Source: Halobacillus litoralis
GTDB lineage: Bacteria; Bacillota; Bacilli; Bacillales; Halobacillaceae
Length of the DNA stretch: 64,000 nucleotides
Assembly (NCBI RefSeq): GCF_009856355.1
Contig: NZ_WMEW01000005.1
Location: 62,001-126,000, forward strand
Direction of reading: 5' to 3'
Shown here: piece by piece, positions 9,724-18,162 of the stretch
Layout of the letters: every line of letters begins with the position of its first letter
Position numbering within the stretch: position 1 is the first letter of the stretch
Notes under the pieces: model-generated
Databases searched by the model: none
What the model was told of the DNA's origin: nothing
The model's input: only the letters and a program-made list of their open reading frames with translations
Position numbers and translations under genes: made by a program

Positions 9724-9748
9724 AAAAGGCCCCTTGATAAAGGGGCCT
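9722..9748 (-). terminator. Terminator of fer
   Basis: 9-bp perfect stem AGGCCCCTT/AAGGGGCCT with a 4-nt loop. On the minus strand it is followed by T6, so it serves fer. The same stem directly follows the stop of the convergent HTH gene. Confidence 0.8.
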
Positions 9749-9755
9749 GCGTGTA

Positions 9756-10052
<297 letters not shown>

Positions 10053-10182
10053 TTATGAAAGTGGTCCATACTCATTGTAAATCTCCCCCCTCTATTTTTC
10101 AAATGACTGAGATAGGAGCGTTTTCCTGAGGGGGCGTGATAAGCTGAACGAAAAGAATTCCAAATATGAAAGGGGTGAGCGG

Positions 10183-11250
10183 ATGTTCGAATCCATTGTC
10201 CTTCTCTGCATAAAGAGATTCAAAGGGGAAAGAACGGTTTCAGGGATTTTTAATATGCTGACAGGTAAAAGGTCTTCTCAGACGATGCAGGATGCCAAAG
10301 CCTATCAGCTTGACCACATGTTCGGTGTTTTTCCAGAGTTGGAGCGCCGAAAGCTGGATAACGCCATCGACCAAATGGCCGGCAGGGAAGAAGTGGTCGT
10401 GAATGAAGAGGGTTTTCCCAATCTGACAGATAAGGGCACGGACCATTTGCAGACACAGCGTGCGTCATCCTCTGCCTATTTTCAAGGCATGCAATGGCAT
10501 GAAGTGTTACCCGCGTTTATCTCCCGCCTGAATCTGCTGATTCAGGCGTCATCGAATAAAGAGGCCGGCATTCAGTCCTATGTAGCGATTGTAGACCAGC
10601 CCGGGGCACAGGCCTGGGTGAAAAAAGTGTTTGGTACGTTTCAGGATAAGCTCCCCCGGCTCAACCAATCTCTTTATGAGGAGCTGGTAAGACTGCTTTC
10701 TAACCATGATCCGGTCCAAACGGAGCTTTTTACCCACCGGCTTACAGGTGGTGGATGGATCGGCTTGACCGTGGATCAGCTGAAAGAGAAATACAGGCTC
10801 TCCAGAGAGGATATCCTGTTAGGACTGAGGCATACGTATTATTATCTGTTTCAACAAGCGAAAAAGGACAAGGAAGCCTATCCGGTTCTGCATTTATGCA
10901 CCCGCGGCCTTCAGTCCTCCCATCTCGTTACAGCATCGGCGGGGAAAACCTACCAGCTGATTGAACAGGGACTGTCCCTTGAAGAGATCGTGACCGTTCG
11001 TCGTTTGAAAAAAAGCACCATTCAGGACCACATTGTTGAAGCAGCCCTTGTCACCCCTGATTTTGATGTTTCTCCATTCTTATCGGCAGAACAGGTAGAG
11101 GAAATCAATCAAAAAGCGATGGACTTGAATACCCAGAGGCTGAAGCATATACATCAGGATCTTGGAGGCGTCTATGATTACTTTGAAATCCGTCTGGCTC
11201 TTGCCCATGGGCGGAGCACGGCGCAAAGAGAAAGGAAGCCATCATCGTGA
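10183..11250 (+). CDS. ypbB: YpbB, RecQ-associated helix-turn-helix protein
   Basis: 355 residues. It matches the YpbB family, usually found directly upstream of recQ/recS. A C-terminal helix-turn-helix segment (about residues 260-300, LIEQGLSLEEIVTVRRLKKS) resembles the HTH_40 module seen at the C-terminus of some RecQ proteins, so a role as a separate accessory subunit of RecQ is likely by inference. ATG 10183 has AAAGGGGTGAG upstream. It overlaps recQ by 4 bases (GTGA). Confidence 0.85.
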   Translation: MFESIVLLCIKRFKGERTVSGIFNMLTGKRSSQTMQDAKAYQLDHMFGVFPELERRKLDNAIDQMAGREEVVVNEEGFPNLTDKGTDHLQTQRASSSAYFQGMQWHEVLPAFISRLNLLIQASSNKEAGIQSYVAIVDQPGAQAWVKKVFGTFQDKLPRLNQSLYEELVRLLSNHDPVQTELFTHRLTGGGWIGLTVDQLKEKYRLSREDILLGLRHTYYYLFQQAKKDKEAYPVLHLCTRGLQSSHLVTASAGKTYQLIEQGLSLEEIVTVRRLKKSTIQDHIVEAALVTPDFDVSPFLSAEQVEEINQKAMDLNTQRLKHIHQDLGGVYDYFEIRLALAHGRSTAQRERKPSS

Positions 11251-12761
11251 GTACAACGTTATTGGATGCATTAAAAAGATATTTCGGTTTTGACCAGTTC
11301 CGGGAAGGGCAGGAAGCCGTGATCCGGGATGTCATGGACGGAAAGGACGTCCTGGGTATCCTTCCAACAGGAACGGGAAAATCCTTATGCTATCAGCTCC
11401 CCGCCCGGCTTCTCCATGGGACAACCATCGTTGTCTCTCCGCTCATATCCCTGATGGTCGATCAGGTAAAACAGCTGAAGGCAGCAGGATATAAATCAGT
11501 AACAGCGTTGAACAGCTTTATGGATGGGCAGGAAAAAAAACAAGTGATGCAGAACCTTGAGCGCTATGATCTTGTTTATATTTCACCTGAAATGCTTCAA
11601 AATGATCGGCTGCAGGAGGAATTGTGCCGAATGACCATTCCTCTGTTTGTCATTGACGAAGCCCACTGTATTTCCCAGTGGGGGCATGAGTTTCGTACGG
11701 ATTACTTAAAGCTTCACCGCATCATTGATGCTATAGGAAGTCCGACTGTTCTTGCCCTGAGCGCGACAGCGACACCGGAAGTGCAGGCGGACATTATGGA
11801 GAAGCTGCACCGTCCGGCCATGAACCGCCGTATTTATCCTATGGATAAACAAAACATCAGCCTGTCGGTAGAGGAAGTTCACAGCCCTGAGGAGAAGACA
11901 GCGCGGATTGTAGACCTGCTGTCCCATATCCATGCGCCTACAATGATCTACTTCTCAAGCCGCCAGTGGGCTGAAAGGGTAAGTGTTGTGTTAAGGGAGA
12001 AGCTCAGCCACCGGACGGCTTTTTATCATGGAGGTATGGAACAGACGGACCGGATGCTTGTCCAGCAGCAGTTCATGAATGGACAGCTGGATGTGATCTG
12101 CTGTACAAGTGCCTTTGGCATGGGGGTGGATAAAAAAGATATCCGGCTTGTGATTCATTTTCATCTTCCGTCCCAGACAGAATCGTTCATTCAGGAAATC
12201 GGACGTGCAGGAAGAGATGGAAAGCCCTCTGCCAGTCTCGTGTTGTTTACAAAGAAAGATCACTATCTTCCTCAGATGCTTATACAAAGTGAACTGCCGG
12301 AACGGGAGCAGCTGGATATTGCCCTTGGTTATTTAAAGCGCCGGGAAGGACAGAAGATACCGGAGGATGAATCAATCATGGAACAACTTCAGCTCTCTGA
12401 ATCTCAGTGGAACTTTATTAAATATCAGTCTGAGGAGTCTGGAGTGCTTATCGACGGTATGGTTCAGCCGTTTCCTTTTGATTTTGAAAGCCGTATTCAT
12501 GCCCTGCTTCGGGAGAGGTGGACTTATAAGCAGGGGAAACTGACCGAAATGATGACTTGGATTCATCACACAGGTTGTCGGAGGGAAGCCTTGTACTCCT
12601 CTTTTCAGGATCATATCCGCCCGCCCGATGTTCCTTGTTGTGACGTCTGCGGTTTTTCGGTCGATCATCTCACTCTTCACGGGCTGAAAGAAACTCCACA
12701 AGCCGGATCATGGAAGGAGCGCCTGCAGATGATTTTTCATCAGGGTCACCCTCATGCGTAA
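11247..12761 (+). CDS. recQ: ATP-dependent DNA helicase RecQ (short, RecS type)
   Basis: 504 residues. Superfamily 2 helicase with Walker A PTGTGKS (about 40-46), aromatic-rich loop, Walker B VIDEAHCISQWGHEF, motif V/VI TSAFGMGVDKKDIR and QEIGRAGRDGKPS. A zinc-binding Cys set is visible near the C-terminus (TGCRREAL and CCDVCG). It is shorter than E. coli RecQ and lacks an HRDC domain, as does RecS of B. subtilis. It unwinds DNA 3' to 5' in recombination repair. The GTG start overlaps the ypbB stop, giving tight coupling with that likely partner. Confidence 0.92.
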   Translation: MSTTLLDALKRYFGFDQFREGQEAVIRDVMDGKDVLGILPTGTGKSLCYQLPARLLHGTTIVVSPLISLMVDQVKQLKAAGYKSVTALNSFMDGQEKKQVMQNLERYDLVYISPEMLQNDRLQEELCRMTIPLFVIDEAHCISQWGHEFRTDYLKLHRIIDAIGSPTVLALSATATPEVQADIMEKLHRPAMNRRIYPMDKQNISLSVEEVHSPEEKTARIVDLLSHIHAPTMIYFSSRQWAERVSVVLREKLSHRTAFYHGGMEQTDRMLVQQQFMNGQLDVICCTSAFGMGVDKKDIRLVIHFHLPSQTESFIQEIGRAGRDGKPSASLVLFTKKDHYLPQMLIQSELPEREQLDIALGYLKRREGQKIPEDESIMEQLQLSESQWNFIKYQSEESGVLIDGMVQPFPFDFESRIHALLRERWTYKQGKLTEMMTWIHHTGCRREALYSSFQDHIRPPDVPCCDVCGFSVDHLTLHGLKETPQAGSWKERLQMIFHQGHPHA

Positions 12762-13356
12762 TACACAGCAGGAAATGATCCAGGAGATGTCCGACAATGA
12801 GATTACCTTTCATCTCCTGTTAACGCAGGTAATTATATTGTCCGCTGCTGTTGGGTTGAGTGCTTTTTTCTTTGATGCGTTTCTTACGGAGTGGCTGGAG
12901 CAGTTTTACACAAGCTGGCAGGAATGGTGGCTGTATGGTATCATTCCGGGACTTATTGTCCTTCTCATTGACCTCTTTCTCATGTATGTTTTACCTGAGA
13001 GCACCTACGATGATGGGGGAGTCAACAAAAGGGTCTTTGCGAACCGGTCTTTACCGGGGATTTTCATGATAACCCTGCTCGTTGCAGTAAGTGAGGAAAT
13101 GCTGTTTAGAGGCGTTGTTCATCACGAGTTCGGTTATATAACAGCAAGTGTGCTGTTTGCCGTCTTACATATCCGGTACTTGAAACGGATGGTTCTTTTT
13201 TTATCTGTATTATTTGTCAGTTTCTTTATCGGCTATATGTATGAAGTTACAGGAAGTCTCATCGTTACGATTACAGCTCATTTTATTATCGATGTTGTTC
13301 TAGGTGTCTGGATCCGGCTCGGGAAATGGGGGGAGAAACATGCATCAAAAACATAA
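12754..13356 (+). CDS. ypbD: CPBP-family intramembrane metalloprotease YpbD
   Basis: 200 residues with about five membrane segments. The CPBP/Abi motif pair is present: SEEMLFRG (EExxxR) and later His-containing helices (VLHIRYLKRM and ITAHFIIDVV). Family members are related to Rce1 CAAX proteases; some give bacteriocin self-immunity, but the substrate here is unknown. It overlaps recQ by 8 bases and is positioned as ypbD in B. subtilis. The ribosome site is weak, which suggests coupling to recQ. Confidence 0.82.
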   Translation: MRNTQQEMIQEMSDNEITFHLLLTQVIILSAAVGLSAFFFDAFLTEWLEQFYTSWQEWWLYGIIPGLIVLLIDLFLMYVLPESTYDDGGVNKRVFANRSLPGIFMITLLVAVSEEMLFRGVVHHEFGYITASVLFAVLHIRYLKRMVLFLSVLFVSFFIGYMYEVTGSLIVTITAHFIIDVVLGVWIRLGKWGEKHASKT

Positions 13357-13630
13357 ACAGGAAAGCGGAAGCCGGGAGGGAAAGGAGCAGGAGGAACTGG
13401 ATGTTCTAGACCTTCCACCACGGCAGGCCGTCCATACGAACAGGATGGGAAGGGTTAAGTGGAAAGTAAGTACTGCCTGGATCCGTTTTTGGTTTATCGT
13501 CTTCATTGTTCTCATTTGTTTTGTCCTGTCTTATCCATTCTGGGGAGAATGGTTTGAAGGAATTTCTTTTCAGCCGTTGGAACTGAATGAAAAAGCGCCC
13601 AACCATGAAGAAATCACGGTAGAGCGCTGA
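13340..13630 (+). CDS. Small single-pass membrane protein, YpbE-like N-terminal part only
   Basis: 96 residues. A charged, Glu/Arg-rich N-terminus (about 1-50) is followed by one membrane helix (WIRFWFIVFIVLICFVLSY, about residues 58-78) and a short outer tail. ATG 13340 has GGGGGAG 6 nt upstream and overlaps ypbD by 17 bases. In B. subtilis the next gene is ypbE, which has a similar cytoplasmic-helix layout followed by a LysM domain; no LysM is present here. So it may be a truncated or minimal YpbE relative. That link rests on position and topology only. Confidence 0.6.
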   Translation: MHQKHKQESGSREGKEQEELDVLDLPPRQAVHTNRMGRVKWKVSTAWIRFWFIVFIVLICFVLSYPFWGEWFEGISFQPLELNEKAPNHEEITVER

Positions 13631-13634
13631 TGGT

Positions 13635-14204
13635 TCAAAAAAACTGTTTGCGGTCTTTTTCAAATTTTAATATTTCCACAGCCTCCCGGAAGCGCTGGGA
13701 GTGGATGACCTCGCGCTCCCTGAGAAATTTGAGGCTGTCATTCAGGCACGGGTCGTCGGACATATTAATGATCCATTGATAGGTGGCCCGTGCTTTTTCC
13801 TCTGCGGCTATATCCTCATACAAATCTGCAATGGGATCTCCTTTGGCTGCTATATATGTAGCTGTCCACGGACTCCCTGCGGCATTTTGATAATACAGCG
13901 CGTGATCGTGATTGGCGTAATGGGCCCCGAGCCCTGCCTCTTTCATTTGTTCAGGTGTTGCATCCTTGGTCAATTTATAGATCATCGTTGCGATCATTTC
14001 AAGGTGGGCAAACTCTTCGGTCCCGATATCCGTTAATAAGCCGATGACTTTATCAGGGATGGTATATCTCTGATTCAAATAACGGAGGGCAGCCGACAGT
14101 TCCCCGTCAGCCCCGCCGTATTGTTCGATAAGATACTTCGCCAGTCTCGGGTTGCATTCGGTTACTTTAACGGGGTACTGCAGTTTCTTTTCATAAAACC
14201 ACAT
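13635..14204 (-). CDS. cotJC: Spore coat protein CotJC, manganese-catalase family
   Basis: 189 residues, ferritin-like manganese catalase family. Conserved metal-ligand helices are visible: DGELSAALRY with LTDIGTEEFAHLEMI, and DIAAEEKARATYQ with REREVIHSQRF, giving the ExxH/E ligand pattern. In B. subtilis it is laid down in the inner spore coat. Last gene of the minus-strand cotJABC operon. It converges with the small membrane protein gene with only 4 bases between stops, and no clear terminator was seen. Confidence 0.93.
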   Translation of the reverse strand: MWFYEKKLQYPVKVTECNPRLAKYLIEQYGGADGELSAALRYLNQRYTIPDKVIGLLTDIGTEEFAHLEMIATMIYKLTKDATPEQMKEAGLGAHYANHDHALYYQNAAGSPWTATYIAAKGDPIADLYEDIAAEEKARATYQWIINMSDDPCLNDSLKFLREREVIHSQRFREAVEILKFEKDRKQFF

Positions 14205-14230
14205 GCTATTCCTCCTAAACGTTTAAAGAT

Positions 14231-14500
14231 TTACAGCTGCCAGGGCCACGGGGAATCGGCCCAGTTCCACGGATAGCCGGAGAAGCTCCCCCCATACTGC
14301 CGTAACGGACCGTATTTCTGCTCATAAACGGTCTTTAAATCCCGGCTTTCTACAGCAAGTTGATTGAATTGCTGTACGGCTTGAGTATCCTCAGGGTGAG
14401 TGTCCAGATAAAGCGTTAAATCAACCAGTGCGAAATCGACCATTTGAATCTTTTCCATCAGGGAATAACGCTCCTGATCGTGGGATTGACCCTGCTTCAT
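14231..14500 (-). CDS. cotJB: Spore coat protein CotJB
   Basis: 89 residues. Matches CotJB: helical N-terminal half (LMEKIQMVDFALVDLTLYLD) and a Gly/Trp/Pro-rich tail (GYPWNWADSPWPWQL). Coat component produced with CotJA and CotJC. Its ATG overlaps the cotJA stop by 4 bases. Confidence 0.93.
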   Translation of the reverse strand: MKQGQSHDQERYSLMEKIQMVDFALVDLTLYLDTHPEDTQAVQQFNQLAVESRDLKTVYEQKYGPLRQYGGSFSGYPWNWADSPWPWQL

Positions 14501-14718
14501 CTTTTTCCTCCTTCAGGCACGGGCGTCGGATAGGGGTCGTAAAGGCACGGCCAGAGGGTTCCTTTGTACAGGGCTTCCTGGAGAGGGTACTGCTGCAGGT
14601 TCATCGGCTGAAAACCAAGGTATAAGTTGGGTGGTGTCTGGTAACACTTGGTCTTGCAGGGTGGACATGGATCATAAGGCCCGTAGTAAGGGTGATAGCA
14701 CTTCACGGGTGTATACAT
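14497..14718 (-). CDS. cotJA: Spore coat associated protein CotJA
   Basis: 73 residues, rich in Pro, Tyr and Cys (YHPYYGPYDPCPPCKTKCY), with the CotJA LQQYPLQEALYKGTLWPCLYDPYP block. First gene of the coat operon. GGGAGTG lies 9 nt before the ATG, and a sigma-E-like promoter lies just upstream. Confidence 0.92.
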   Translation of the reverse strand: MYTPVKCYHPYYGPYDPCPPCKTKCYQTPPNLYLGFQPMNLQQYPLQEALYKGTLWPCLYDPYPTPVPEGGKR

Positions 14719-14744
14719 AGTTCAACACTCCCTTTGTCTCCAAA

Positions 14745-14773
14745 AATATATGTGTCCAAATGTTGTCCTATTC
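14745..14773 (-). promoter_or_regulatory. Putative sigma-E promoter of cotJABC
   Basis: On the minus strand: GAATAG, 15 nt, then CATATATT, which fits the mother-cell sigma-E pattern (-35 with ATA, -10 CATAnnnT). It lies about 27 nt upstream of cotJA. In B. subtilis cotJ is a sigma-E gene. Confidence 0.5.
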
Positions 14774-14842
14774 TGATAAAGGCAGGAGAACTGCCGGCTG
14801 CAGGCGAATAAGGTATTGATCATAAAAAAAGAGGTGACAGTT

Positions 14843-15481
14843 ATGTTTGTAAAAACGATTATGAAACCAGTGCATCAATCATATACTGCAGATGTGAACA
14901 GCAGTCTGAAAGAGGTACTGGAACTATTGGACCAGAAAAATATCGAGGCTGTACCTGTGCTGGACGGAAGCATTTTCAAAGGCATGATCTCAAAGGAAAT
15001 GATTTATGAATCCTTCTATAAAAATTCGGATCAACAGGGGGCAGAAGCATTTCTCCAGGATACTTCTGCAGGGGAAACCGCCGGATATGAAGATTTCTGT
15101 ATCACAAATGAAGAAGTCTTTGAACGGACCCTCCCTATGTTCAAAGGTTTTGCGGTGCTCGCTGTGGTGGATGATAACCGTGTGTTCCAAGGTCTTGTGA
15201 CCCGGTATGATGTGATTGAACAATTTGAAAGTGCTTTTGGTGTGAAGAAACAAGGCATTCGGATCGCATTTACTTCAGAGGAGTCCGAAGGGCGCATTGA
15301 ACGGCTGGGAGATATCATCAAAAACTACCATGAAAATGTGATTTCCCTTGCTACATTTGATGAGACAGACAAACTGGCAAGAAGAATTGTTTTGAAAATA
15401 GAGGAAAACGATAATATCGAAGCCTTTACAAAGAAACTTGAAAAAACGGGATTTCGAATCTTAAGTGTCAAACATGTGTGA
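14843..15481 (+). CDS. CBS-pair and ACT-like domain protein (AcuB-like)
   Basis: 212 residues. Two CBS motifs occupy about residues 1-135 (MKPVHQSYTADVNSS, AVPVLDGSIFKGMISKEMIY, VLAVVDDNRVFQGLVTRYDV). A C-terminal ACT-like segment of about 70 residues starts at GIRIAFTSEESEGRI. This order (CBS-CBS-ACT) is that of AcuB-type proteins, which sense small ligands such as adenylates. The target is unknown and no acu genes are nearby. ATG 14843 has AAAGAGGTG upstream; a TTG at 14816 is less likely. Monocistronic, with its own terminator. Confidence 0.75.
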   Translation: MFVKTIMKPVHQSYTADVNSSLKEVLELLDQKNIEAVPVLDGSIFKGMISKEMIYESFYKNSDQQGAEAFLQDTSAGETAGYEDFCITNEEVFERTLPMFKGFAVLAVVDDNRVFQGLVTRYDVIEQFESAFGVKKQGIRIAFTSEESEGRIERLGDIIKNYHENVISLATFDETDKLARRIVLKIEENDNIEAFTKKLEKTGFRILSVKHV

Positions 15482-15487
15482 AAACCG

Positions 15488-15522
15488 CCGCTGTGCCCAT
15501 CCGGGCATAGCGGTATTTTTTT
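15488..15522 (+). terminator. Terminator after CBS/ACT gene
   Basis: 11-bp stem CCGCTGTGCCC/GGGCATAGCGG (one G-T pair), 4-nt loop, then a seven-T tract. Confidence 0.85.
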
Positions 15523-15571
15523 GGGTATGCTATGATAAAATTTTCGCTGCAGGAATCAGGGAGGTGTGACT

Positions 15572-16363
15572 TTGTTGTTGGAATGGATACTATTATTGAC
15601 CCTGTCAGGAGTCTGTTTACTGGTGTACATGATGTACCGGGCTGGTAACGATCACATCGAGGAGCAAACGATACAGGTGGATGCCGAAAATAGTGGTAAG
15701 CGCCTGCGTATTTTCTTTATTTCAGACATACATAACCGATCAATTAAAGAAGAGACGGTGAACCGGGCCGTAAATGTGGACATTGTCGTTATCGGAGGGG
15801 ATCTCGTGGATAAGCGTACCTCCGTTGCCAAGCTGGAAACGAACCTGAGGCTGTTGGCCCGGTTGGATGCGCCGATTTATTTTGTACCAGGCAACAATGA
15901 TCATGAACTGGGCAAGGAGCCGGTTACGGCTGTTTTGAACAGGCATCGGATTGAAGTGTTGTCCAACGAGGATACAGCAGGAGAAAGCAGAGGAGGAACG
16001 CCTTTTGTGCTGACGGGCCTCGATCCCTATTTCCTGAAACCGAGGCGGTCCACGGAACTGGCGGATTCCTCCCATCTTCGCATTTTATGTGTGCACGATC
16101 CTTTCGTTTACTATCAGATGAATAGAGAGGAAAAAATGAAGTATGATCTCGTGTTAAGCGGCCATACTCATGGTGGGCAGATCCGTTTATTTGGGATGGG
16201 TCCCTACCAGCGCGGGGGGTGGAGCAGGGTTTCTTCCATTCCTCATTTTGTCAGCGAAGGATATGGAACATCCCTTCTGCCCTTAAGGCTTGGGACGAGA
16301 GCGGAGTGCCACGTAATTGAAGTCGTCGGAAATGTAAAGGATATATCTAAAAAGCTTTCATAA
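15572..16363 (+). CDS. ypbG: Membrane-anchored metallophosphoesterase YpbG
   Basis: About 263 residues. An N-terminal membrane helix (EWILLLTLSGVCLLVYMMY) is followed by a calcineurin-like phosphoesterase domain with metal-binding motifs FISDIHN, GGDLVD, GNND and SGHTHGGQ. Substrate unknown; YpbG/YaeI relatives act on phosphoesters near the membrane. TTG 15572 is 7 nt from AGGGAGG and is preferred; GTG 15566 and TTG 15575 are alternatives. B. subtilis ypbG has the same neighbourhood. Confidence 0.82.
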   Translation: MLLEWILLLTLSGVCLLVYMMYRAGNDHIEEQTIQVDAENSGKRLRIFFISDIHNRSIKEETVNRAVNVDIVVIGGDLVDKRTSVAKLETNLRLLARLDAPIYFVPGNNDHELGKEPVTAVLNRHRIEVLSNEDTAGESRGGTPFVLTGLDPYFLKPRRSTELADSSHLRILCVHDPFVYYQMNREEKMKYDLVLSGHTHGGQIRLFGMGPYQRGGWSRVSSIPHFVSEGYGTSLLPLRLGTRAECHVIEVVGNVKDISKKLS

Positions 16364-16376
16364 AGAATATACAAAT

Positions 16377-16406
16377 TTTACACATGGTGTTTAATTCCTA
16401 TATAAT
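16377..16406 (+). promoter_or_regulatory. Promoter of the CarH-like gene
   Basis: TTTACA (16377-16382), 18 nt, TATAAT (16401-16406). Overlapped by an inverted repeat TTTAATT-N7-AATTAAA (16390-16410). Confidence 0.6.
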
Positions 16407-16410
16407 TAAA
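16390..16410 (+). promoter_or_regulatory. Inverted repeat over the -10 box, candidate operator
   Basis: TTTAATT (16390-16396), CCTATAT, AATTAAA (16404-16410). A 7-bp perfect inverted repeat covers the -10 box of the MerR/B12 regulator gene, where an autorepressor would bind. It is AT-rich, so chance is possible. Confidence 0.35.
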
Positions 16411-16437
16411 GCAAAAGACTAACTTGGAGGCAGGCTT

Positions 16438-17337
16438 ATGGCAACAACTAAAGCAAAATATAATATTAAAGCGGTGTCACAGATGCTGGGCATCCAGCCT
16501 GGAACACTCCGAGCCTGGGAACGTCGGTACAAGATGATCCGTCCTTCACGGAATGAAGCGGGTCATCGTCTTTATACAGATGAGCACATCAGGATTTTAA
16601 AATGGTTAATGGAGAAAGTGGATAAAGGCTTTACCATTTCACAAGCCGTTTCACTTCTTGAGAGTAATGAAGAAGCTGTTACACATACCGAACAACAGGA
16701 AAACCGCACACAGCTCGATAAAATTGGTGATCAGCTGCTCGACAGTCTTCTTTCATTTAATGAAAACGAAGCCCAGCGGCATCTGGATCATGCGTTCAGT
16801 TTATTCACGCCCGAAACAGTCGCCATCGACATCATCGGCCCCATCCTCGTCAAAATCGGGGATTTATGGGAAGAAAACAAAATCACCAGTGCCCACGAGC
16901 ATTTCGCCAGCCAGTTTATCCGCTCCCGGATAGGGATGATGCTTCTTTCCATTCCGTCTGACAGTATGCTTCCTAAAGCTCTGCTTGTATGCGGACCGAA
17001 TGAACGGCATGAGCTGGGACTGCTGATATTTGCCCTCTTCCTGAAAAGAAAGGGCTATGATGTCATTTACCTCGGCCAGAGTATAGCCGGCGGAGATATT
17101 GACATCGTAATCAATGAAATCGATCCTGCTTATATGTTCATGTCCTGTACATTAAAGAAAAACATTCCGATTACGATCCGTCTGGCGGAGGCGCTCCAGC
17201 GTGAATTTCCATCTCTTAAGATCGGTCTCGGCGGTTATGCCTACGACCGGCTGTCTGAATTGGATAAAAAGCGGATACAGCCGTTTATCGTAGGAAATTC
17301 CAAGCGGGCGTGGGAACAGTGGCTGCAAACGAACTAA
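16438..17337 (+). CDS. MerR-family regulator with cobalamin-binding domain, CarH/LitR type
   Basis: 299 residues. MerR-type winged helix at about residues 8-76 (KAVSQMLGIQPGTLRAWERR), a four-helix B12-cap domain about 90-175, and a Rossmann B12-binding domain about 180-295. Two diagnostic signatures are visible: W144-x9-E154-H155 (WEENKITSAHEH), which positions adenosylcobalamin in CarH, and E189-x-H191-x-x-G194 (ERHELG), whose His is the lower cobalt ligand. Known for the family: in the dark the AdoCbl-bound tetramer represses, and light breaks the Co-C bond and releases DNA. Targets elsewhere are often carotenoid genes; none is adjacent here. GGAGG lies upstream of the ATG. The light response is inferred from motifs. 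Confidence 0.85.
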   Translation: MATTKAKYNIKAVSQMLGIQPGTLRAWERRYKMIRPSRNEAGHRLYTDEHIRILKWLMEKVDKGFTISQAVSLLESNEEAVTHTEQQENRTQLDKIGDQLLDSLLSFNENEAQRHLDHAFSLFTPETVAIDIIGPILVKIGDLWEENKITSAHEHFASQFIRSRIGMMLLSIPSDSMLPKALLVCGPNERHELGLLIFALFLKRKGYDVIYLGQSIAGGDIDIVINEIDPAYMFMSCTLKKNIPITIRLAEALQREFPSLKIGLGGYAYDRLSELDKKRIQPFIVGNSKRAWEQWLQTN

Positions 17338-17351
17338 CTGGGAAATTTCAT

Positions 17352-17381
17352 TTGCCCCCGGCTTGAAATGTCGGATATAAT
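17352..17381 (+). promoter_or_regulatory. Putative promoter of ypbH
   Basis: TTGCCC (17352-17357), 18 nt, TATAAT (17376-17381), about 70 nt upstream of the ypbH start. Confidence 0.5.
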
Positions 17382-17454
17382 TTGAAAAAAGGTGCCATAA
17401 TGGCGCTGGTCATCATACTATATAGATAACACATCGTGACTGGGGGGCGATCAT

Positions 17455-18039
17455 ATGCGAGTAGAGAGAATGACGAATGAAAAATTCAAGATTTTCCTTA
17501 CTTTTGACGATTTAATGGACCGGGGCCTCTCCCGCGAGGAACTTTGGAATGATTTACCTCGTGTACACCGGATATTCAGCGATATGATGTACGACGCAGG
17601 CATAGAGCTTGGGGTGGAGCTTACAGGTGTTCTGCTCGTGCAGGTTTACCTGCTTCAGGCACAGGGTATGTTGGTCGTCGTGACAAAAACAGAGCCTGCT
17701 GATATTGAGGAAGATGACGAAGATTACCTGGAAATGAAGGTTACCCTTGATGAGAGCAAGGAAATGATGTTTTCTTTTTCCGATTTTGAGCACGTCATCC
17801 AGGCGGGCACTCATCTGCATCAACTTGGTGTGACCGGAGGAAGCATTTATCACTATGAGGATTCCTATTATATGCTTCTGGAAGATACAGAGATAGACCA
17901 TATGGATCAGGACCAGGTCATTGCCCTGCTTTCTGAGTATGCTTCAGCTACAGCCGTTACGTCACACCGGCTGATCGAATACGGGAATACAATTATGGAC
18001 AAAGATGCCTGTCAATCACTAACTAAACATTTCTCTTAA
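17455..18039 (+). CDS. ypbH: MecA paralogue YpbH (MecB), ClpC adaptor
   Basis: 194 residues. MecA-family: N-terminal substrate-binding part (RMTNEKFKIFLTFDDLMDRG), acidic central linker (EPADIEEDDEDYLE), and C-terminal ClpC-binding domain (FSFSDFEHVIQAG to SRLIEYG-like end). MecA proteins deliver substrates to ClpCP; YpbH of B. subtilis binds ClpC and affects competence and sporulation. ATG 17455 follows GGGGGGCGATC. The upstream MerR-type gene and downstream ddl appear to be separate units. It could be the only MecA type or a second copy; that cannot be seen here. Confidence 0.87.
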   Translation: MRVERMTNEKFKIFLTFDDLMDRGLSREELWNDLPRVHRIFSDMMYDAGIELGVELTGVLLVQVYLLQAQGMLVVVTKTEPADIEEDDEDYLEMKVTLDESKEMMFSFSDFEHVIQAGTHLHQLGVTGGSIYHYEDSYYMLLEDTEIDHMDQDQVIALLSEYASATAVTSHRLIEYGNTIMDKDACQSLTKHFS

Positions 18040-18044
18040 TGGAA

Positions 18045-18078
18045 AGGAACGAGTCTTGAATAAAAGCTCGTTCTTTTT
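18045..18078 (+). terminator. Terminator after ypbH
   Basis: AGGAACGAG paired with CTCGTTCTT around a 13-nt loop, ending in a T run. Confidence 0.7.
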
Positions 18079-18162
18079 ATTTATGGATAGAAGGCCTGTT
18101 GTCAAACGTGTTAATATAAAGGTTGGCAAATCTATATCGTGGTAGGAAATGGAGTGTAGGAA

